Source of the DNA: Ancistrus triradiatus
Lineage: Eukaryota > Chordata > Actinopteri > Siluriformes > Loricariidae
Reading direction: 5' to 3'
Assembly (NCBI GenBank): GCA_025084515.1
Contig: JAJAGP010002221.1
Span: 1-64,000 of the forward strand
Length of the DNA stretch: 64,000 bases
Each line of letters begins with the position of its first letter. The first letter of the stretch is position 1. Below, piece by piece: positions 39,119 to 48,100 of this stretch. The position numbers and the translations under genes are program-made. The notes under the pieces were generated by a model. It was not told the origin of the DNA, searched no databases, and worked only from the letters and a program-made list of their open reading frames with translations.

Positions 39119-42100
39119 TAAAGCAGTGGGGCTTAAAAGACCTACATTATGGTCCATTTGAAAAACCAGTGCTGAGTCTTGGCATTTTTATTTTATAACA
39201 CTGACCTTCGAAAACATTACAAGAGATCTCCAAAGTGTTGAAGCTTTTCGACAATGATATAAAATCAAAATTAAAATCAACCCCGTGATCTAATCTCATA
39301 TAGTCATTTATAAACTTATATAACTTATTTATGATGTTGTATATCCATATGTAATTGCTGTAGTGGTAATGATTTGGACAGCAGGTTAATACTTATAAGC
39401 TGGGCATCTTTTTAACCTTTAATTTGACCAGAGAAATAAGTAATGACATCTTTGAGTGACATGATACCCTTCCACAAAGATGTGTTGTGAAGATCAAACT
39501 CTGATGGGGCGTCCACTCACACCTGACTGGCCTCCTACTGACTGAAACACCTGACTCTAATTTCAGCTTATAATTTACTGCTAAATGTGAGGTTCACATA
39601 CTTTTGCCACTCAGAGATATATGTAATAATGGATCATTTTTTGTAATGTTTGACCGGGTTCTCTCTGTCTACTTTAAGAACATGTGTGAAATTCTGATGA
39701 AGTTTTAGATCGTATTTATGTAGAAATATAACAAATTACAAAGAGCTTACAAACTTTCAAAAATCATCATCATCATCATCATCTCTCTCTCTCTCTCTCT
39801 CTTTTTTCTCTCTCGGTATGATTCAACTGTTGGAATCATCCACAATTGCTTGGATTGTAAGACTGTATCCATTCTAAGTCGCTCTGGATAAGGGCGTCTG
39901 CTAAATGCTGTAAATGTAAGTGTGTGTGTGTGTGTGTGTGTGTGTTAGGTGAAGGCAACACTGGCGGAGTCGCAGCAGTTCTCGGTGCAGGTGTGTGACA
40001 CTTGCACTTACACTCGCTGTCTGTGTGCTGATGAAAGCTTCACCTTCACCTGGACCATCAAACCACATGCTCTGGGTTCGTCAGATTTTCATAGCTGTTT
40101 TAATTTTGTGATTTTAACTGCAGACTCTAAGCTCTAGACCTATCTAAATCTTTTTCTGAGAAATGAATGCCTGAGTATGTGATTATTGTAACAGCAGCAG
40201 ATCTTAGTGCATGAGTAATTGTAAAAAGAAAAAACTGGAATCAGTAGAAAATAGTAAGAAGGCTGTAAATTAATAAAATTGCATAGTTTTAGGGACAATA
40301 TTTAATATTTGTTGTTCTGGTTACTTCGTACTTTTATAAAATGTTAGCTTAGTACTTGAATAAGTATATATTTATTTTTGTTTTTATTAATTGTAATAAC
40401 CCTGCTGTTCTCCTGATGTTTTTATACTAGATGAAGGTTTTTGTTTTATATTGGTAACATGTTATTAGTGGCACATCTTACAATGTGCAGAAGTCAGCAT
40501 TTAAATGGAAGAAAAGCTTTAATGTCCTTCCTGTATTGTGATTGTTTTCATGCCAGTTTTCCACTAATAGTCTGATCGTTTGCACTAAGGGGTGAGTTTG
40601 TGCTTTGTAGGAGCGGTTAGTGTGAACGTGACGGCGGAGGCAGTCCAGTCATCCTGCGGAAATAAACCTGTTGCTGTTCCACAGAGAGGCCGTGTGGACA
40701 CCGTCATCAACACACTGCTGGTCCTGGTGAGTCCCAAACTAACACCTCCGCTTATAGTGCTAACTAAGCTTCCCACACCAAACATCTATGGATGGTCTCA
40801 TTCTAATGATGATTATAATAATGCTTTTCCTTTCAGGCTGAAGGAACCAAACAGACCAAAAGCTATAATGAGCTCATCTGTCCTTCAGGTTTGGGCAATG
40901 TTTATGTACCATTTTCCCTTTGTATGAAATTGGTTAAACTATATAGTTGAGGCTCCACTCCTTTAGAACCACTGACTTTTTGTGTCGATTTGGCTCACAT
41001 TTTATTACAGTTAATAAATGAATAACATAAATGAGGGTTTGGGTGTTTGCTGAACGCTCTTTGAAGGTTCTGTGATTCTGTGGTTCTGTTTTAGTCTCAG
41101 AACAATACTTAGGTAATCTGAGTTTGTGTGATTGTATGCACCATCTTTACCTATTATTTTCTCTCTTTCCTTTCTGTCAGGTGCTGCAGTTGAGAAGAAT
41201 GTTTCACTAACACTGCCTAATGTGTACGTGAATGGTTCTGTCACATCTTCTGTCTCCGTGCTGGGTGAGTCCACTCTCAATGTCTTTTTACATCAGATGG
41301 GGATTTATCAATCCAGCTAAATATTCTTAAATTGCATCTTCCAGGAGATCTGATGGGACGAGCTCTGAAAAACCTGGCGGGTCTCCTGGCCATGCCGTAC
41401 GGCTGTGGAGAGCAGAACATGCTGCAGTTCGCCCCCAACATCTTCATCCTGCAGTACCTGGAGAGCAGCGCTCAGCTCACACCGGACATCAGGAGCAAAG
41501 CTGAAACCTTCCTCATTAGTGGTGAGGACTCGTAGATAAGAGCACTGCATTTCTGTACTGCTTAAAATAAATCCCCGGTCTGGTCTGCAGGTTACCAGAG
41601 AGAGCTGACCTACAAACACACGGACGGATCTTACAGCGCATTTGGTATGAGTGATCCATCAGGCAACACGTGGTGAGTCAGGAGAGAAATAAACACACTG
41701 AATGTCTAAGACATTGTAACGTAAGTAGCAAACATGGTACAAAACAGATAAAGTGACACAGAAGCAAACAACCAAGGATCAAAGAGTCTAAAATCAGTTA
41801 TCATTCTTTGACTTACATTATAATTTCTCATCTCCTACTTATTATCCGATAATATGAGAACCCTGTAAGGATATTTCTAAGACATGGTGTACGTAATTGA
41901 AGGTTGGAATGATTGGCTTTAACTTGCTGTTTTGCAAAACATTTATAAGCACATAAAGACAGAAAAACTATTTACTGCAGTGCATGTCACTGTAATGAAT
42001 GTTGACACCTGATACCTGTTACTCCTGTACTAAGAGAGTTCTATATAATTCTGATTATGGACACTATAGAAATCAGTTCTGTGATTGGATTTGTGTTTTC

Positions 42101-45100
42101 AGGCTGACGGCGTTCGTGATGAAGTCGTTCGGTGCTGCAAAGCATTATGTCTTCATAGATCAACAGCAGGTGGATCAGGCCAGAGCCTGGCTCGGTCAGC
42201 AGCAGCAGGACAACGGCTGTTTTGCCTCAGTGGGACAGCTCTTCCACACCGACATGAAGGTCAGGAGATAAACGGGCTAAGAATTATAATAATTATAGCT
42301 AGATGACTCCATAATAATGAGCTCTACAGAACTTTTGAAATGTATAAAGCTTAAAGTGCTTTGTAAAGAAAACAGGCTCTCGGGAGAATACAAATATTAA
42401 AAGTGATAGAATCAGAGCAAAAATCAAGAAAAAAAAATCAAATGCACACTGTGAATAGTTAGATAAAGAATTCTTCACATAATGTGTTTGTGTCTGTGTT
42501 AGGGAGGGGTGAACGATGAGGCGACTCTCTCGGCGTACATCGCTGCTGCACTGCTGGAGTTAGGAGTTGGAATCACGGTAAGTAAACCTCTTAGTTCAAA
42601 ACTCCCCATCACTGACCAAGCTACAAGAAGCAAACTGTGGTCATACATGTGTGTGTTTGGGTCAATAGCATTCGTTCCCTGTGTATGGAAGGACAGGCAT
42701 TTGTTATTCAATACCTAATAATAACTATATCAACATCATTTAGAACATTTAAAGCCTTATCTACAGGACTGGCTTTAGATGGGGAGGGGTAATGTGATTA
42801 ATCCCAGAGAATCTCTGATCAGTGGTGGCTCAGTGGTTATGGTGCTGGAATATTAACCTGAAGGGTGAGAGTAAGGCCCTTATCCTGCTAGGTGCGTCTC
42901 TCGATAAGTGTATCTACGAAATGCTTTGTGTACAGGATCTCCAAATTTTATGGATTGTTTACATGTCTAGGGTGATTTCTCCATATTTAACCTCTTGTAG
43001 AAATAACAAAAAAGGTCTGGATGCAAAAGGTGGTAAATGTTTTCTTATGTCTGATGGAAAAGCCAAGACAACTAAATGGTACAAATGTTATTAATACATA
43101 ATCTTGGATAATACTGTTCAAACGCCCAATCAGTGCTAAAAATTGAGGTGGGGTACAAACGAACAGAATTCTAACTTTTAAGTCTAAAACCAGAGCAACA
43201 CACTAATGCTGCCTAAACACTGGCCAGTAGAAATACTTGAACATAAATTTGGAGCTACTTTCTTTCTGGCCTGCAAATTGCTCAGTGATTTTCTGGTTAA
43301 AGTCTCCGTCACCAGCCTCTTTAAGTCTCGTACCGCCATCATTACTTTGAAACGGCAAACAGGGAAAGGAAAAAACAAAAAGGCATTAACCCTGGCTGTA
43401 AGCTCGTCCTCATATCTGCTGCAGAATTTATAAATTAGGTCGATTGGGCCCAAGGTCCTTTATCCTTTTTTTTTTTTTCTTAGAAGTGAACGCCTTGTAA
43501 AAAAAGGGGTTTTTGTTAAGGATAAAACTACATTTTCCTTCATTTGGAAGAAATTCTGTGCCAAACTGAAACATAAGAGCCTCCAGAGCCCGCTATGGAC
43601 CAACTGCCACCGCTTAGAACCTCCCAGTTGGTAACCACAGAGCTACACATACTTAAATGGGCTTTCAAACTAAGAGGCCATAGATGTTATAGATGTGGAT
43701 AGATGTCCAAAGTCTCCTGATTTTCCACCACATTAACACTGACTTTGTGTGCAGGATCCTGTAGTGGAAAAGAGCCTGACATGTCTGAGAAACGCTTCCA
43801 GTCAGCTGACCTCCACCTACGCCATGGCTCTGCTGTCCTACACCTTCACTCTGGCTGGAGATCAGACCATGAGGAACTCACTGCTCACACAGCTGGATGC
43901 AAACGCCGTGGTATCAGGTCTGTGCACAGCAGCATCTCCACTGACACGGCGTCTCCAGCAAGCCTGTGGAAGCTTCTGGAGGAATCTCTGTATAATTCTC
44001 TCTGTATAATTCAAGGATATTATTATTTTAACTATAAATAACCTACTAGAAATGCCTGTTTGTTTTAATGGACAGTAGTGCAGTGAACTGCAATATCTGA
44101 AAAGTGAAAAAGAAATCTGTATTTCTTTGTAGGCTGTATGGAGTTTGGCACACTTGCTTAGCTCTCTCTCTCATTCTGTCTCTCAGGAGGTGGGCGACAC
44201 TGGAGCAGAGGGAATGATGGGACGATTAACTCTCTGGAGGTGGAGATGACCTCATACGTGCTGCTAGCGTTGCTCTCTGGCCCCTTTCTGCCCGGGCTTG
44301 ATATGGGTTACTGTGCCAGCATCGTCCACTGGCTGGCTCAACAACAGAACGCCTTCGGAGGCTTCGCTTCCACACAGGTAGGAACTCAGAGCGTGATCAC
44401 TAACCCTGTCCTCATTAGCAGTGATAGCTTTTATACAGGAAGCTGAAGGAAACTGTAAAAGCTGCTGTGATTCAGTGACTGCATTCATCATGGGCTGTAT
44501 GGATACCTGACTGTATGTTACTAATGACATCACTGTTACAGTTATGGTAAAAAAAACAAACAATACAAGTAGACTTACGATACACCAAGTCCCATGGTTC
44601 CAAGTGTTCACTTTACCAACATGAATAGGTTATGAACCTTTATTTAAATTCATTTACACACAGTGGAAGCACTGAGCAGGATCTGAAGCTTCAACATTGT
44701 GACTGGTGGGTTCTTTAACGACCAATGCCGATATCACTTTTTTTTCTGCAACCGATAAAACTAATAAACAATAAATCACAATATTGCTGAACTTTTGTTT
44801 AAGCTACTAATTTATATATTTTTTCCTGTGGAAAATACTTATTTTAATTACTTTTTTAAATTATTTTAAATACTTAATTTAAAAACTTGCAAAAAAAGAA
44901 AGAATGTTAGAGTAGTGCACATGGTAGCAGCATCTTTTTGTTTTTAATCCCAGTTCCAGTTAAAAGCAGTAAGTTCTAAGTAATGGAATGTACATAATGC
45001 TGGAAACAAAGTTTTCACCTTCTCATGAACAACCCCGCTCTCACTGAACTTTCTCTGCACGTTCCCCACTTTTTTTGAGCATCAGCCTCTTAAGTGCAGA

Positions 45101-48100
45101 TATCGACCAATGCTGATTATTTGAAGATGGCATTATTCGGCTTTTTAATCAGTCTATCACTAATTGCGACGCAGCTACAGTTGCTCACATCACCAGTCCA
45201 ACAAGGTTATTATTCTTTCCCTTTTTAAATGCAACAGAAACTCCAGTCTTTGAGATGGTTCAAAGGCCTAACATTAATCTTTTCAAAACTGTTCAGGTTT
45301 GTTAAAAAGAGGATTAATAAGAATGGGATGTATCATTTGGATAACCGACACATTTCAGGAGATTTTGACTTAAGACGCTGATGTTGGAAGCGCAGAAGAA
45401 CATGTGAGACGAAGCCTTTTTTTCTTTAGAGAGAAAAATTATTTTAAATGTTTTCTTCCCCAATACCAGCTTAATGATCAGACTACATATAAACTAAATT
45501 ACAGTTTTACCTTTCCAACCACTTTGTTTTATGTTTCTAGACATCCACAAAGGTCCACAGTAGTAATATAATGTTCACTCAGTACATTTCCCAGAGTGCA
45601 ACTGTATATAATAATACAACGTACAACATGTCTACAGTAACAGCAACACACTGGCAGCTGCTGGTCTTAAAATAAAAATGCTTTAGGCAAAATGATCTTT
45701 TTTCCACGTTTTGAGGTTCTTTACAAATGCTTTGGACATTTTTCTATATGATTGCGTTATAAAACAGCTGCTACTTTCTCCTGCTGGCCCTAGTCAGGTG
45801 TAAATATCTAAAACCAGACTTAAGAGTAATTCTGTATTGACTTCTCTCTCTTTCCCTTTAACCAGGACACTGTAGTGGCTCTGCAGGCTCTGGCCAAATA
45901 CAGCTCTGCTACCTACAGCCCATCAGGAAGCTTTAAAGTCTCAGTAACATCTCCATCAGGACTGAGGCAGGAGTTTATGGTGAATCAGAGTAACAGGCTG
46001 CTCTATCAGGAGAGTCAGCTGCAGGAAGTTCCTGGAAACTACAAAGTGAAAGCAGATGGCAAGGGATGTGTTTATGTTCAGGTCAGTCCGTACTTACTTT
46101 ACTACTTAATCAAGAACATACATTATTAAACAGATGATGAATTATTGCAAAATAGTTTTTTTTTTTTCAATTTTCTAGTTCACTGTGAACTACAACATCC
46201 CCCCTCCTGCTGATTCCTCATCGTTCAGCATCGCGGCCAAAACAACCGGAAAATGCGGCCCAGTTCCAGCTGTAGAAGTGACCGTGACCATCAGGTGAGC
46301 TTTTATGCAACTACATTTATTTATAATGAGCTTTGCTATTCATTCATTGACAGCATTTTTTCAGCAACCTGAGAGCAATAAATGTTAGTGAGTTAGATAT
46401 TACTGAGATCCCTGGACTCTATAATGGTCATTCAGAGGGATTCTACTGTACATAAACACAATTTCTTTAACATGACCAGTAAATGGTTTCCAGAATGATA
46501 TCTGTGATGCAACTTGTTTCTATTTATTTGAAATTTTCAGATATAATGGTAAACGAAACAGGACCAACATGGTGATCATCGATGTGAAGCTTCTGTCTGG
46601 ATTTAACCTGGACGAGTCGTCGGTGCAGCAAGTGAATGCTTCACAGGTAATGCTGAAGTCCAAGTGTACTTTACCTCAAGTAGCTCCATGAAGCTGCATT
46701 TAATGTTACAACAAGGCAGGTAAATCACATAATGAATTACTGTAGTGCATTACAGCAGGGGTTCCCAAACTTTTTCTGCCTCACTTTTGTACATAAGAAT
46801 ATTTCTGAGTGCTGTATTTCTGTTATATGATAAATACGTTCACGTTGGAGCTATAAATGATCTTAATGTTATCATTTGCATGTATAAGGATAAGGATAAA
46901 GTGCATGTACTGAATAATGGATAGTGTTTGAAAGCTCTTTCTCTTGGTTTGTTTTGACTGGATACATGAATGGATGAGACCATTTTTTTGAACGATGAGG
47001 GGTTAGATATTCAAGTAAATTGACTTTGGTCTCACTTACATTGTTCTGTCATCACATTGTGCACCTCCAACATAAACTTGCCCAGTTTTACTGGCTCCAG
47101 GCATTCAGGCAGTCATTATTGTTAAACCCTGACAAAACAAATTACCTTTACAGTTTAATTATCACAAGTGACACACCCCCCAGTTTGGGAACCAGTGCTT
47201 TACATGTTCTAAAAAATATTAATAACTGCATGCAGTAAAATTGTAACAGATAATGTATCACAGGAAATAAAAGTTAAAGCTGTGTATGGACTGACGGGTT
47301 CACTCACTGATAGCAATGTGTTTTGGTTTCCTACAGACGAATACAGGACCTGTGAAACGTGTGGATCAATCAGAGGGTCATGCCTTCATCTACCTGGATG
47401 GAGTAAGAGCTTAACTATTATTTATTTTTAGAGTTTTATTACACACTGGGTTCCTCTAAAGCAGCACATGGTTCTGTCACAGCATGTCCTGCTTATTTCA
47501 CTTTATAAATACAATTACTAAATCTACAGGCCTTTTTATGGAGCTATCATGTCTGTGTTTTGAGCTTAGTGCTACAGCAGGCATGTTAGGTTTATTTCGC
47601 CATTTCTTAATCCCTTGGAATCAATCAGGAGTTATAACAGCAACCATCTCTGAAATAAGTCCTAGTGTATCATGGTTTAGTTCTAATTAAAGCATCAATA
47701 TTGGATTAAACCAAATCTTGTACTATATTTCTATATTCCTAAACACTGTCTTATACAAAGGCTGTGGCTAATTGATGTGTTTCCACAACCTCTGGAGAAA
47801 CAAACTAAATCTTAAACACATTTCAGACACAATTTCAAAGCTTTACACATGCTAAGTTTGTGGACGTTTCCAGATGAACAAGTCATTTCCAGTAAGGTCC
47901 ACCAACCTCACTGACTTTGGTGATGGTTCATCAAAATTCATCAAAATCAACTGAAATGGGTTGCCCCTAAACGTTTGCGTATTATAACAGTATGCCATTT
48001 GATTAAAGGAAAAGAAAGTGGACTGGATGGTGGAGCTTTAGTAAAAGGTTTGAGAGTCTCAATTAGAACCTCATCAGGATAAATATCCAATGGCTATTAG

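Noticed and set aside
43184..43453. Minus-strand 89-codon frame in intron 27
   Set aside because: No family recognised, and the opposite strand is equally open. Kept only as an unclassified stretch.
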